Assembly (NCBI GenBank): GCA_902494855.1
Contig: CABUVC010000026.1
Coordinates: forward strand, 1-13,540
DNA length: 13,540 nt
From: an uncultured Collinsella sp.
GTDB taxonomy: Bacteria; Actinomycetota; Coriobacteriia; Coriobacteriales; Coriobacteriaceae
Direction: 5' to 3'
Positions 5,514 to 12,589 of the stretch are shown in pieces. A model generated the notes under the pieces. The model saw only the letters and a program-made list of their open reading frames with translations. It was not told the origin of the DNA and did no database searches. Position 1 is the stretch's first letter; each line of letters opens with the position of its first letter. A program made the translations under genes and the position numbers.

Positions 5514-6680
5514 ATGTTCGAGAAGAGTGTCGAGGAGCTCACCGAGCTCGGCGCCCAGATCACCACGGCCGAGATTGCTCAGCAGCCCGAGCTTTGGCGT
5601 GATACGCTCAACATCTATCGCGAGAACAAGGAGGCCATCGAGGCCTTTCTGGCCGAGGCTCGCGCTATGGGCGAGGGCCGTCTGTCCGTTGTCTTCACCG
5701 GTGCCGGTACGTCCGACTATGTTGGCGATACCTGCGCCCCGTATCTGCGTCACGCCGGCAACACTGATCTCTACGACTTTAAGCCCATCGCCACGACCGA
5801 CATCGTGAGCGCTCCGCGCGATTTCCTGCGCGCCGAGGATCCCACGCTCGTGGTTTCCTTTGCCCGCTCTGGCAACAGCCCCGAGAGCCTTGCCGCCGTT
5901 GCCGTTGCCAAGGAGCTCGCCCACAACGTCAAGTTCCTCAACATCACCTGCGCGCCCGAGGGCAAGCTCGCCGTCGAGTCCGCCGATGATCCCAATGCGC
6001 TGACGCTGCTCATCCCGCGCGCCAACGACAAGGGCTTCGCCATGACCGGCTCCTACACCTGCATGACCCTGCTCTCTACTCTCATCTTTGACGAGGCTTC
6101 CGACGAGCAGAAGGCCGAGTGGGTCGAGACCATCGCCAAGATGGGCGAGGAGGTCATCGCTCGCGAGTCTGAGGTTGCCGACTACCTCGCTGGCGACTTC
6201 AACCGCGTGACCTACCTTGGCTCCGGCTCCTTTGGCGGCCTTGCTCAGGAGAGCCAGCTCAAGATCCTCGAGCTTGCTCATGGCCTGGTTGCCACTTCCT
6301 ACGACACCTCCATGGGCTATCGTCACGGACCTAAGTCCTTCGTCGACGATAAGACGCTCGTCTTCGTATTCGTCAACAACGACGCCTACACCCGTCAGTA
6401 CGACATCGACATCCTCAACGAGATCGGTGGCGACGATATCGCTCAGCGCACCGTTGCCGTTCAGCAGGATGGCGCTACTGTCTACGAGGGTGAGTCCTTC
6501 ACCTTTAAGGGCTATGAGGCACTCCCCGAGGGTTACCTTGCTCTGCCGTTCGTGATGTTTGCCCAGGCAATCAGCCTGCTCAACTCCGTGCGCGTGGGCA
6601 ACACGCCCGATACGCCGAGCCCCACCGGCACGGTCAACCGCGTGGTCAAGGGCGTGACGATTCACCCCTTCACCGCTTAA
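5514..6680 (+). CDS. agaS: AgaS-type galactosamine-6-phosphate deaminase/isomerase
   Basis: This 388-residue cytoplasmic enzyme belongs to the AgaS group of SIS-domain sugar isomerases. It is expected to convert D-galactosamine-6-phosphate to D-tagatose-6-phosphate and ammonia. The first SIS domain shows VVFTGAGTSDYVGD (59-72) and SFARSGNSPES (115-125), the phosphosugar-binding Ser/Thr loops. The second SIS domain has YLGSGSFGGLAQES and the SMGYRHGPKSFVDD segment with the active-site HGPK motif. The length matches AgaS (about 380-390). ATG at 5514 follows AGAGAGG by 8 bases. Between the GntR gene and nagA it forms the core of the pathway. It is monocistronic in appearance because a strong terminator follows. 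A GlcN-6-P isomerase of the GlmS type is less likely, given the GDTCAPYL and HGPKSF context. Confidence 0.92.
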   Translation: MFEKSVEELTELGAQITTAEIAQQPELWRDTLNIYRENKEAIEAFLAEARAMGEGRLSVVFTGAGTSDYVGDTCAPYLRHAGNTDLYDFKPIATTDIVSAPRDFLRAEDPTLVVSFARSGNSPESLAAVAVAKELAHNVKFLNITCAPEGKLAVESADDPNALTLLIPRANDKGFAMTGSYTCMTLLSTLIFDEASDEQKAEWVETIAKMGEEVIARESEVADYLAGDFNRVTYLGSGSFGGLAQESQLKILELAHGLVATSYDTSMGYRHGPKSFVDDKTLVFVFVNNDAYTRQYDIDILNEIGGDDIAQRTVAVQQDGATVYEGESFTFKGYEALPEGYLALPFVMFAQAISLLNSVRVGNTPDTPSPTGTVNRVVKGVTIHPFTA

Positions 6681-6698
6681 TCGCGTCCCCCTGTAAGG

Positions 6699-6740
6699 GC
6701 GCCCGTCCGCTCATAACGGCGGGCGGGCGCTTTTTGTTTT
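6699..6740 (+). terminator. Intrinsic terminator after agaS
   Basis: GCGCCCGTCCGC (6699-6710) pairs with GCGGGCGGGCGC (6719-6730), 12 bp with one G-T wobble, around an 8-base loop. TTTTTGTTTT follows directly. It should strongly reduce read-through from agaS into nagA. Confidence 0.9.
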
Positions 6741-6797
6741 ACGTGAGCTGGGTATAAGCATCACCACAGTCAACTGCTTTAGAAGCAAGGAGTGCAT

Positions 6798-7967
6798 ATG
6801 AGCACGTACGCAATTAAGGCTGACAAGTTCTTCTTGCCGGCAGGCCCGCAACTGGGCGGCTATCTTATGGTCGAGGATGGCGTCTTTGGCGCCTGGCAGG
6901 CCGACGAGCCCTCTTGCGAGATTAAGGATTACACGGGATCGTGGATCGCACCGGGTATGGTCGACACCCACATCCATGGCTTCTATAACCACTCGACTAC
7001 CGATAACGATCCCGAGGGCATCGATATCAGCTCGACCGAACTCGCCCGTCGCGGTACCACCAGCTGGCTGCCCACGACGTTCACCGATGGCGTCGAGCAG
7101 ATTAAGGACGCCTGCGCCGCCATCGCCCAGGCGGACGAGGGTCGCGGCCCCGACTTCTGCGGTGCTCGCATTCAGGGCATCTACCTGGAAGGCCCTTTCT
7201 TTACCATGAAGCACGTGGGCGCGCAGAACCCCGCTTATCTGATCGACCCCTCCGAGGAGGTCTTCGATCAGTGGCAGGAGGCTGCGGGCGGTCGCATCGT
7301 TAAGAGCGCCATGGCGGCCGAGCGCGACGGTGCCGCTGCTTATGCGGCTGCTCTGAACGCCAAGGGTGTGGTGACCAGCATCGGTCACTCCGACGCCACC
7401 TACGATGAGTGCATCGCTGCCATCAACGCCGGTGCCAGCTGCTTTACGCATACCTATAACGGCCAGCGCGGGCTGCATCACCGTGAGCCCGGTGTCGTGG
7501 GTGCTGCTATGTCCACGTCCGAGACCTACGCCGAGATCATCTGTGACGGCAAGCACGTAAACCCTGCCGCCATCAAGGCGCTGCTGCAGGCCAAGGGCTG
7601 GCAGCACACGGTACTCATCACCGACTGCCTGGGCTGCGGCGGCATGCCCGAGGGCAGCTACACCAGCGGCGGCATGGACGTCATCATGAAGGACAACCTG
7701 TGCTGGCTCGCCGATGGCAAGAGCATTGCCGGTTCGGTGCTCACGCTTGCCCAGGGCGTCAAGAACATCGTCGACTGGGGCATCGCCAGCGCCGATATCG
7801 CCATTCGCATGGCAACCGAGGTGCCGGCACGCTCCGCGCACATCGAGGATAAGTGCGGCAGCATCATGCCGGGTCGCGACGCCGACTTTGTCGTGTTCGA
7901 CCACGAGCTCACCCTCGTCGAGACGTATGTTGGCGGCCAGAGCGTCGGCAACGCCTTTACCGAGTAA
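6798..7967 (+). CDS. nagA: N-acetylgalactosamine/glucosamine-6-phosphate deacetylase
   Basis: This 389-residue amidohydrolase removes acetate from GlcNAc-6-P or, in this context, GalNAc-6-P (as AgaA does). Metal and active-site residues are all visible: the HIH motif (58-60), the metal-binding Glu in EGPF (131-134), His197 in IGHSDATYD, His218 in THTYNG, the DGKH segment (250-253) and the catalytic Asp276 in LITDC. The usual Ala after this Asp is Cys here. ATG at 6798 is preferred to the GTG at 6792 because AAGGAG (6787-6792) overlaps that GTG and is 5 bases from the ATG. A terminator upstream implies either its own promoter, which I cannot identify clearly, or read-through from agaS. A remnant of a second copy lies at 10701. 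Confidence 0.93.
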   Translation: MSTYAIKADKFFLPAGPQLGGYLMVEDGVFGAWQADEPSCEIKDYTGSWIAPGMVDTHIHGFYNHSTTDNDPEGIDISSTELARRGTTSWLPTTFTDGVEQIKDACAAIAQADEGRGPDFCGARIQGIYLEGPFFTMKHVGAQNPAYLIDPSEEVFDQWQEAAGGRIVKSAMAAERDGAAAYAAALNAKGVVTSIGHSDATYDECIAAINAGASCFTHTYNGQRGLHHREPGVVGAAMSTSETYAEIICDGKHVNPAAIKALLQAKGWQHTVLITDCLGCGGMPEGSYTSGGMDVIMKDNLCWLADGKSIAGSVLTLAQGVKNIVDWGIASADIAIRMATEVPARSAHIEDKCGSIMPGRDADFVVFDHELTLVETYVGGQSVGNAFTE

Positions 7968-7974
7968 CGATAGA

Positions 7975-8011
7975 AAAAGACGGCGGGCCCGAATCTGCTC
8001 GGACCCGCCGT
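7975..8011 (-). terminator. Terminator shared by convergent nagA and flavodoxin gene
   Basis: Arms at 7980-7992 and 7999-8011 pair over 13 positions with one mismatch around a 6-base loop. On the minus strand the hairpin is followed by TCTTTTTC, a good T-run for the flavodoxin-like gene. On the plus strand the tail TATGGGTT is weak, so termination of nagA may be partial. Confidence 0.8.
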
Positions 8012-8042
8012 ATGGGTTAAACGCTCAAAAGCACCTTCACAG

Positions 8043-8627
8043 TTACAGCTTGTTAGCAATCTTCTTTGCCGTGCGCTTAACGCCGGCCACCAGGCCTCCT
8101 GCAGGATGCTCCTTTTCGTAGGCTAGACGCTTCTCGCGCTTGGCGTACTCTTCGACGATGATCTCGCCATACTCGTCTTCGATCTTGTCGAAGAAGTCGA
8201 CGGCGCCCTTAATTTCCTCAGCGGTCGGGTGTCCCTTTTGGACACCGCCGGTGAGTTTGAACGGCCCCCACGTATCAAAGCCGGGGCAGCCGTAGACACC
8301 CATAAAGATGGCCTGTCTCATGCGACAGATGCCATCGATATCCTTGCCGTACCACTTGTTTTTGCCACCGTAGGTCATAAGGCCAAACACCTTGTCCTGC
8401 GGCTGCAGCACGTTCGTGAGCACGCGCGCCATATCTTTGTCGATCTCGGAGTAATAAATGCCCGTGGCGACGCCGATCAGATGGTATTCGTGCAGGTCGG
8501 GGTACTCGTTTTTACCGAGTGACTTCACGTCGAGGGTATCGATTTCGGGGTGCGCCTCGACGATGGCGTCCACGAGCTTTTTCGTATTGCCGTGGTGGCG
8601 TGAGGCATAAAGGATGATGGTTCGCAT
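8043..8627 (-). CDS. Flavodoxin-domain protein
   Basis: This 194-residue protein begins MRTIILYASRHHGNTKKLVDAI. The S-x-H-G-N-T-K loop (about residues 9-16) is the FMN phosphate-binding loop of flavodoxin-fold proteins. GVATGIYYSEIDKDMARVL and VFGLMTYGGKN fit the second and third FMN-contact loops. The C-terminus is helical and very basic (GVKRTAKKIANKL), longer than in minimal flavodoxins of about 140-170 residues, and may contact membrane or partner. The start ATG at 8625-8627 has GAAAGG 7 bases upstream on the minus strand. It runs against its neighbours and has its own terminator, so a direct role in sugar use is unlikely. The redox partner cannot be told from the sequence. Confidence 0.82.
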   Translation of the reverse strand: MRTIILYASRHHGNTKKLVDAIVEAHPEIDTLDVKSLGKNEYPDLHEYHLIGVATGIYYSEIDKDMARVLTNVLQPQDKVFGLMTYGGKNKWYGKDIDGICRMRQAIFMGVYGCPGFDTWGPFKLTGGVQKGHPTAEEIKGAVDFFDKIEDEYGEIIVEEYAKREKRLAYEKEHPAGGLVAGVKRTAKKIANKL

Positions 8628-8783
8628 AAGAAGGCCTTTCAGCTGTAATTAGATCAATGTCTGTATGGTACCCCGTTGCATGGCTGGGATACCGGACGCA
8701 TCGATGAACGTGCGGGTTTGTCCTTTGGTCAGAGCCGAGACGGGTACTTGCGAGCAAAAAGCAGTTGTTCGAAAGGATGGGCA

Positions 8784-9665
8784 ATGGAATACGCTCTTTC
8801 CAACGATTCGATTTCTATTAAGGTTTCCACGGCTGGCGGCTCGTTTACCTCGATCGAGGCTGGAGGTCGCGAGTATTTGTGGCAGGGTGACCCCGCAGTG
8901 TGGTCCGGTCAGGCGCCGGTCTGCTTTCCGATTTGCGGAGGCCTGCGTGATGGTAGCGCCATGACGTTTGCCGGGCATCATGTGAAGCTCGCCCGTCATG
9001 GGTTTGCGCGCAAGCAGGAGTGGAAGCTGCTGAGCCAAAGCGAAAACGAGCTGGCTGTGTGTCTGGCGTCCGAGGATAACGCTGCGTTGTTGAGCGATTA
9101 TCCGTATCCGTTTAGGCTCGTCGCCCGCTATACGCTCGAGGGCGCTGCCGTGCGTGTCTCCTATGAGGTTACCAACGAGGGTACCGAGGACATGCCGTTC
9201 TTTATCGGTGGGCATCCCGGCTTTAGGTGCCCGCTCGACGAGGGCGAGGCCTATACGGACTACGAGCTGCGCTTTGAGAAAGACGAGGCTGCAGAGCTTT
9301 GCACCGCTGTTCCTTCGACTGGCTTGATTGACGTGGACAAGCGCTCCAAGAACCCCATGGTGGGAAAGACGCTGCCCCTGTCGCACGAGCTCTTCGATTT
9401 TGCGGAGACCATCTTTGACGTGCTCGAGAGCCGTCAGGTCACGCTTTCCAAGAAGGGCGAGGACAAGGGTGTTCGCCTGAGCTTTGAGGGCTTCCCCTAT
9501 CTTATTGTGTGGAGTAAGCCCGAGGGTGATTTTGTGGCAGTTGAGCCCTGGGGTGGCCTTTCGACCTGTTCCGATGAGGATGACGTGCTTGAGCATAAGC
9601 GCGGCTGCCTGATCGCCAAGCCCAAAGAAACCATCGTGCGCTCGTTCACGATTGAGATTTTGTAA
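8784..9665 (+). CDS. LacX-like aldose 1-epimerase family protein
   Basis: This 293-residue protein of the galactose-mutarotase fold would interconvert alpha and beta anomers of aldoses. The LacX-type pattern is visible in VCFPICGGLRDG (about 46-57), LARHGFARKQEW with its conserved His, FFIGGHPGFRCPL with the second conserved His, and YELRF. The ending VAVEPWGGLSTCSDEDD carries the expected acidic residue before the conserved EPW. ATG at 8784 is chosen because GAAAGG lies at 8771-8776 with 7-base spacing; the longer open frame to 8676 encodes no family sequence and has no such site. The kinase gene follows by 59 bases, as lacX and lacC occur together in lactose/tagatose loci. The two are probably one operon. 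Confidence 0.88.
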   Translation: MEYALSNDSISIKVSTAGGSFTSIEAGGREYLWQGDPAVWSGQAPVCFPICGGLRDGSAMTFAGHHVKLARHGFARKQEWKLLSQSENELAVCLASEDNAALLSDYPYPFRLVARYTLEGAAVRVSYEVTNEGTEDMPFFIGGHPGFRCPLDEGEAYTDYELRFEKDEAAELCTAVPSTGLIDVDKRSKNPMVGKTLPLSHELFDFAETIFDVLESRQVTLSKKGEDKGVRLSFEGFPYLIVWSKPEGDFVAVEPWGGLSTCSDEDDVLEHKRGCLIAKPKETIVRSFTIEIL

Positions 9666-9724
9666 TTCCGTTTTGTCGACTCGTATCGCGAGGCACAAGG
9701 AGCCTGCGAGATAAGGAGCTAGAA

Positions 9725-10660
9725 ATGATCCTCACCGTTACGATGAACCCGTCTGTCGATACGCGCTATCAGCTCGATGAGCTCATTATCGACGACGTCA
9801 ACCGCGTGACGCCCGAAAAGACCGCCGGCGGCAAGGGCCTCAACGTGGCCCGTGTGCTGGGCCAGCTGGGCGACGACGTTGTGGCAACCGGTCTGCTCGG
9901 CGGCCACATGGGCGCCTACATGGCTGAGCTCATGGACGCCAACGGTATTAACAACGACTTTGTGCCCATCAAGGGCGAGACTCGCATTTGCCTTAACATC
10001 CTCCACGCCGGCAACCAGACCGAGCTGCTCGAGAGCGGCCCGACGATTGCCCCCGAGGAGCTCGATGCCTTTACCGCCAAGTTCGCCGAGCTTGCGAGCA
10101 AGGCCGATGTCGTTACCATCTCGGGTTCGCTGCCCCGCGGTGTCGAGGCAGACTACTATGCCAAGATCACGGGCATTGCCGAGAACGCCGGCGCCAAGGT
10201 GCTGCTTGATACCTCGGGTGCTTCGCTCGAGGCCGCCCTTAAGTCCGAAATTAAGCCCGAGCTGGTCAAGCCTAACCTGACCGAGATCAACGGCCTTCTG
10301 GGCACGAACTTTACCACCGACGATGTGGACGAGCTCCGCGCCGCGCTCGCCTCTGACGCTCGCTTCTCCGATATCCCCTGGGTCGTCGTGTCCATGGGCG
10401 CTGCCGGTTCCGTGGGCTTCCATAACGGCCGCGCGTTCCGCGCCAAGACCCCCGATATCCCTGCCGTTAACGCTACGGGCTCAGGTGACTCCACTATCGC
10501 TGGCTTCGCGCATGCCATCGCTGCTGGCGCAGACGACGAGACGGTGTTGCGTACCGCCAATACCTGCGGCAAGCTTAACGCCATGGATCCCATGACCGGC
10601 CACTTGGTTATGGATCGTTGGGATGAGGTTTACAACGGCGTTGTCGTGACCGAGCTGTAG
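9725..10660 (+). CDS. PfkB-family hexose-phosphate kinase (tagatose-6-phosphate kinase / 1-phosphofructokinase type)
   Basis: This 311-residue cytoplasmic ribokinase-family enzyme starts with MILTVTMNPSVDTRYQLDEL, typical of the LacC/FruK/PfkB branch. TAGGKGLNVARVLGQLG (33-49) is the first PfkB signature. KPNLTEINGLLG (182-193) and VNATGSGDSTIAGFAHA (248-264) follow, with Asp255 as the expected catalytic base in the GSGD anion hole. ATG at 9725 follows AAGGAG by 6 bases. In this locus the product of AgaS, tagatose-6-phosphate, needs exactly such a kinase, giving tagatose-1,6-bisphosphate. 1-Phosphofructokinase activity is the main alternative, since the families differ little in sequence. The aldolase for the next step is not in the window. 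Confidence 0.88.
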   Translation: MILTVTMNPSVDTRYQLDELIIDDVNRVTPEKTAGGKGLNVARVLGQLGDDVVATGLLGGHMGAYMAELMDANGINNDFVPIKGETRICLNILHAGNQTELLESGPTIAPEELDAFTAKFAELASKADVVTISGSLPRGVEADYYAKITGIAENAGAKVLLDTSGASLEAALKSEIKPELVKPNLTEINGLLGTNFTTDDVDELRAALASDARFSDIPWVVVSMGAAGSVGFHNGRAFRAKTPDIPAVNATGSGDSTIAGFAHAIAAGADDETVLRTANTCGKLNAMDPMTGHLVMDRWDEVYNGVVVTEL

Positions 10661-10700
10661 GAGCCTGGGCGTCGGCCCCGGCGTCGCTTGCTTGCTTGTG

Positions 10701-10832
10701 GTTAGAGCTGATGCCAAGTGCGGTAGCATTATGCGGGGGCGCGACGCCGATGCTGTCGTGTTCAATCCCGACCTTACCCTGGTCGAGACGTATGTGGGTG
10801 GCAACAGCGTCGGCAATGCGTTTGCCGAGTAG
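10701..10832 (+). pseudogene. C-terminal remnant of a second nagA
   Basis: The frame ending at TAG 10830-10832 reads AKCGSIMRGRDADAVVF, then a segment ending LTLVETYVGGNSVGNAFAE. It matches the last 39 residues of the NagA at 6798 with 31 identities, and ends at the same place. Nothing of the other 350 residues is present: the kinase gene stops 40 bases earlier, there is no ribosome site, and the likely junction contains three tandem CTTG units (10687-10698). It looks like the scar of a deletion that removed most of an ancestral nagA. Differences from nagA at many third positions show it is a diverged paralogue, not a recent duplication. Confidence 0.85.
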
Positions 10833-10864
10833 CCGCCAGAGAAACGATCCGAGAGGGGATTTAG

Positions 10865-11338
10865 ATGATTTACGGTGCATTGGGCGATATCGAGGAGTAC
10901 CGCGGAATGCTCAAGGGCCTCGACGTGTTGATTGACTGGCTCGAGGAGAACGACCCGGCGCAGCTCGAGGTCGGCAGCCATCCGATTCTGGGCGACAAGG
11001 TCTTTGCGAACGTCATGGCCCCCACGACGCGTCCCGAGACCGAGGCTCACTATGAGACGCATCAGCGCTATCACGACCTGCAGATCGACGTCGAGGGTCG
11101 CGAGGCCTTTAAGGTTGCCACGGGCAGCCTGACGCTGGTCCAGGAGTTTGACGAGAAGGACGACTACGATCTGGTCGATTCCGACGCTTCGATCGCCGGC
11201 GATCTTGCCGACGACAAGTTCGCGTTGTTCGTTGCCGGCGAGCCTCACATGCCCACGCTCGAGTTCCCGGGCGATGGTGCACAGCCGGTCAAGAAGATCT
11301 GCTTTAAGCTGCTTGCAGATGCTTACTGGGAGGAGTAG
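10865..11338 (+). CDS. YhcH/YjgK/YiaL-family protein (cupin-like sugar anomerase candidate)
   Basis: This 157-residue protein belongs to the family that includes EbgC and NanQ, small cupin-like proteins with a bound metal that act on sugar anomers or assist glycosidases. The start MIYGALGDI is close to the family's usual MIxGxL. ETHQRYHDLQIDVEGRE (64-80) provides His66 and His70, and FALFVAGEPHMPTLE gives His128; together with Glu64 these are the expected metal ligands. VKKICFKL near the end matches the family's closing strand. ATG at 10865 has GAGAGGGG upstream. It follows the kinase and the nagA remnant, so it belongs to an amino-sugar cluster. Its substrate, perhaps GalNAc, a galactoside or a sialic acid, is not known. 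Confidence 0.88.
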   Translation: MIYGALGDIEEYRGMLKGLDVLIDWLEENDPAQLEVGSHPILGDKVFANVMAPTTRPETEAHYETHQRYHDLQIDVEGREAFKVATGSLTLVQEFDEKDDYDLVDSDASIAGDLADDKFALFVAGEPHMPTLEFPGDGAQPVKKICFKLLADAYWEE

Positions 11339-11397
11339 CGAACTGCTCGGCTGAGCCGTTCGTCTGATGGCGTGACTCCCTTGGGGGAGCGCGCTTG

Positions 11398-11450
11398 AGC
11401 CCCGCTGATCGCGGTTCCTTTGGGGATTGCGGTTGGCGGGGCTTTTTGTT
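11398..11450 (+). terminator. Intrinsic terminator after the YhcH-family gene
   Basis: AGCCCCGC (11398-11405) pairs with GCGGGGCT (11436-11443). The stem continues inward by about 7 more pairs including wobbles, and is followed by CTTTTTGTT. It ends the epimerase-kinase-YhcH unit. Confidence 0.85.
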
Positions 11451-11512
11451 GAGTAGGGGAGTTGCCGGCAGCGTTGTGCTTGGATTGGCGGATGTGCGTC
11501 CGAAATCGGCAA

Positions 11513-11537
11513 CAAAAAAGCCGCCCGTAGGCGGCTA
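11513..11537 (-). terminator. Terminator of tRNA-Thr
   Basis: On the minus strand AGCCGCC, loop TACG and GGCGGCT are followed by TTTTTTG. It lies just past the 3' end of the tRNA gene. Confidence 0.88.
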
Positions 11538-11548
11538 TCTTGTGCAAT

Positions 11549-11623
11549 GGAGCCAGCGACCGGGCTCGAACCGGTGACCCCCGCTTTACGAGAGCGGTGC
11601 TCTACCAACTGAGCTACGCTGGC
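11549..11623 (-). tRNA. tRNA-Thr (anticodon CGT)
   Basis: On the minus strand the sequence folds into a full cloverleaf: acceptor GCCAGCG with CGCTGGC, D arm GCTC/GAGC around AGTTGGTA, anticodon stem CCGCT/AGCGG with loop CTCGTAA, a 4-base variable region GGTC, and T arm ACCGG-TTCGAGC-CCGGT. The 3' end TCCA is encoded. The anticodon CGT reads the threonine codon ACG. Confidence 0.97.
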
Positions 11624-11662
11624 GGCCATGTGGTGACGCAGCTGAGGCGTCAACGGCTGTCT

Positions 11663-11691
11663 ATGATACGGGACATCGCAAATCCGCGCAA
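11663..11691 (-). promoter_or_regulatory. Promoter candidate of tRNA-Thr
   Basis: On the minus strand TTGCGC (11686-11691) and TATCAT (11663-11668) are separated by exactly 17 bp, about 40 bp upstream of the mature tRNA 5' end. Confidence 0.5.
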
Positions 11692-11780
11692 GTGTTGTAA
11701 CGGCTTTTCTCACTTTAAATGCACTAATATTGGAGACGTGATGTCTCGCTCTTACGGGTCTCAAACTGAATGGGGCAGCC

Positions 11781-12263
11781 ATGGCTCAACCCAAGATCAT
11801 TCTCACACGTATCGACGACCGTTTCATTTACGGGCAAGACGTTGGGCTGTGGAACGAAGCCGTGGGTTCCAACCTCGTCCTGATCGTCAACGATGAGATC
11901 GCGGCGGATTCGCGCCAATGGGCACCCATGAGGGTGGCGGCGCCAGAAGGCGTTTGGACACGGTTTTTCTCGGTGCAAAGGACCATCGACATCATTCATA
12001 CCGCAACGCCGCGCCAATGGATCCTGATTATGGTGGCCTCACCCGCCGATGCGCTCGCGCTGGTTAAGGGCGGTGTGCCCATTACCAAGATCAGCATAGG
12101 TCACATGTGGGCAGGGGAGGGCAAGCACCCCGTAACGCCCGCAGTCGCCGTAGACGACGCAGATGTCGCCGCCTTCAAAGAGCTGCAAGAGCTCGGCATA
12201 GAGCTAGAAATCCGTTATCTCCCCGGCTCCGACCCCGATCCCATCGAGAACCTGCTCACGTGA
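11781..12263 (+). CDS. Orphan PTS EIIB-like protein lacking the phosphorylatable histidine
   Basis: This 160-residue protein aligns without gaps to the IIB at 2037, with 85 identical residues. The active-site loop reads TRIDDRFIYGQDVGLW against TRIDNRLVHGQVATQW, so Tyr17 replaces the phosphorylated histidine; Arg10 and Arg14 are kept. The rest of the fold is conserved, including TRFFSVQRTIDII, ALVKGGVPI and the identical AFKELQELG near the C-terminus, while the active-site side (residues 13-28 and 39-52) has drifted. The frame is intact and uses normal codons, so it is not an obvious pseudogene. ATG at 11781 has only a weak site (GGGGC). No IIA, IIC or IID is adjacent. It cannot carry phosphate in the usual way; a sensor, decoy or regulatory role is inference. 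Confidence 0.85.
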   Translation: MAQPKIILTRIDDRFIYGQDVGLWNEAVGSNLVLIVNDEIAADSRQWAPMRVAAPEGVWTRFFSVQRTIDIIHTATPRQWILIMVASPADALALVKGGVPITKISIGHMWAGEGKHPVTPAVAVDDADVAAFKELQELGIELEIRYLPGSDPDPIENLLT

Positions 12264-12527
12264 TCTCCTGGGGGCGGAGGAAAAAGGATCATTTTGCCCT
12301 TGCGAGGGACGCGCGCGATATCGCCTGTCAAAAACTATGTCCATTTACTACGTTTGATCGGCTATCGCCGAGCATGTCGAATTTGAGAAAAACAAAACCA
12401 AAGGTAGACGGCTCGCGAATTTAGCAAAAACCGGTGCATGGTCGAGCAACCCGGGCTAAACGTAGTAAATGGGCATAGTTTTGATATGTCACTCATACAG
12501 TCACAGCGAAAATGAGCCCAAAAGATG
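12264..12527. other. Intergenic region holding an inverted-repeat element
   Basis: No gene is recognisable. The main content is the long inverted repeat listed separately (12331-12482). The first 60 bases after the orphan IIB stop contain a purine-rich stretch and a GCGCGCGATATCGC segment without a clear terminator. Confidence 0.5.
12331..12482. repeat. MITE-like element with 25-bp terminal inverted repeats
   Basis: The 25-base arms at 12331-12355 and 12458-12482 are complementary with a single mismatch (T at 12340 against the base at 12473). The arms run from AAAACTATG through CCATTTACTACGTTT. They enclose 102 bases without a coding frame. A small CGGC-TATC-GCCG hairpin lies just inside the left arm. 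The A+T-rich arms contrast with the surrounding DNA. It may be a non-autonomous mobile element or a conserved intergenic RNA/DNA structure; no clear target duplication is visible. Confidence 0.7.
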
Positions 12528-12563
12528 AAAAAGCGCCCGCCGGCGGTGGTGCCGGCGGGCGCT
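12528..12563 (-). terminator. Intrinsic terminator of the galactose mutarotase gene
   Basis: A perfect 13-bp inverted repeat (12532-12544 and 12551-12563) encloses a 6-base loop. On the minus strand the stem ends GGGCGCT and runs into TTTTTC. It lies 27 bases past the mutarotase stop codon. Confidence 0.9.
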
Positions 12564-12589
12564 GCTGTGCGATATGTCGCGTTGTGGGC

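Noticed and set aside
5508..6665. Long minus-strand open frame antisense to agaS (385 codons)
   Set aside because: It mirrors agaS, whose family motifs are clear. GC-rich third positions commonly leave the opposite strand open; the translation is a low-complexity Gly/Ala/Val/Asp-rich sequence without known motifs.
6711..7904. Minus-strand open frame of 397 codons antisense to nagA
   Set aside because: It is the shadow of a complete NagA with all catalytic residues, and runs across the agaS terminator hairpin.
8649..9698. Minus-strand open frame of 349 codons antisense to the LacX-like epimerase
   Set aside because: The plus-strand frame carries the epimerase motifs and ribosome site; the antisense frame has neither.
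11549..11623. tRNA-Thr as an integration site for a genomic island bearing the orphan IIB
   Set aside because: No integrase gene and no direct repeat of the tRNA 3' end are seen, and the orphan IIB lies on the 5' side of the tRNA.
10481..11782. Minus-strand open frame of 433 codons crossing kinase end, nagA remnant, YhcH gene and tRNA
   Set aside because: It runs through a tRNA gene and two terminators and opposes three supported features, so it cannot be a real gene.
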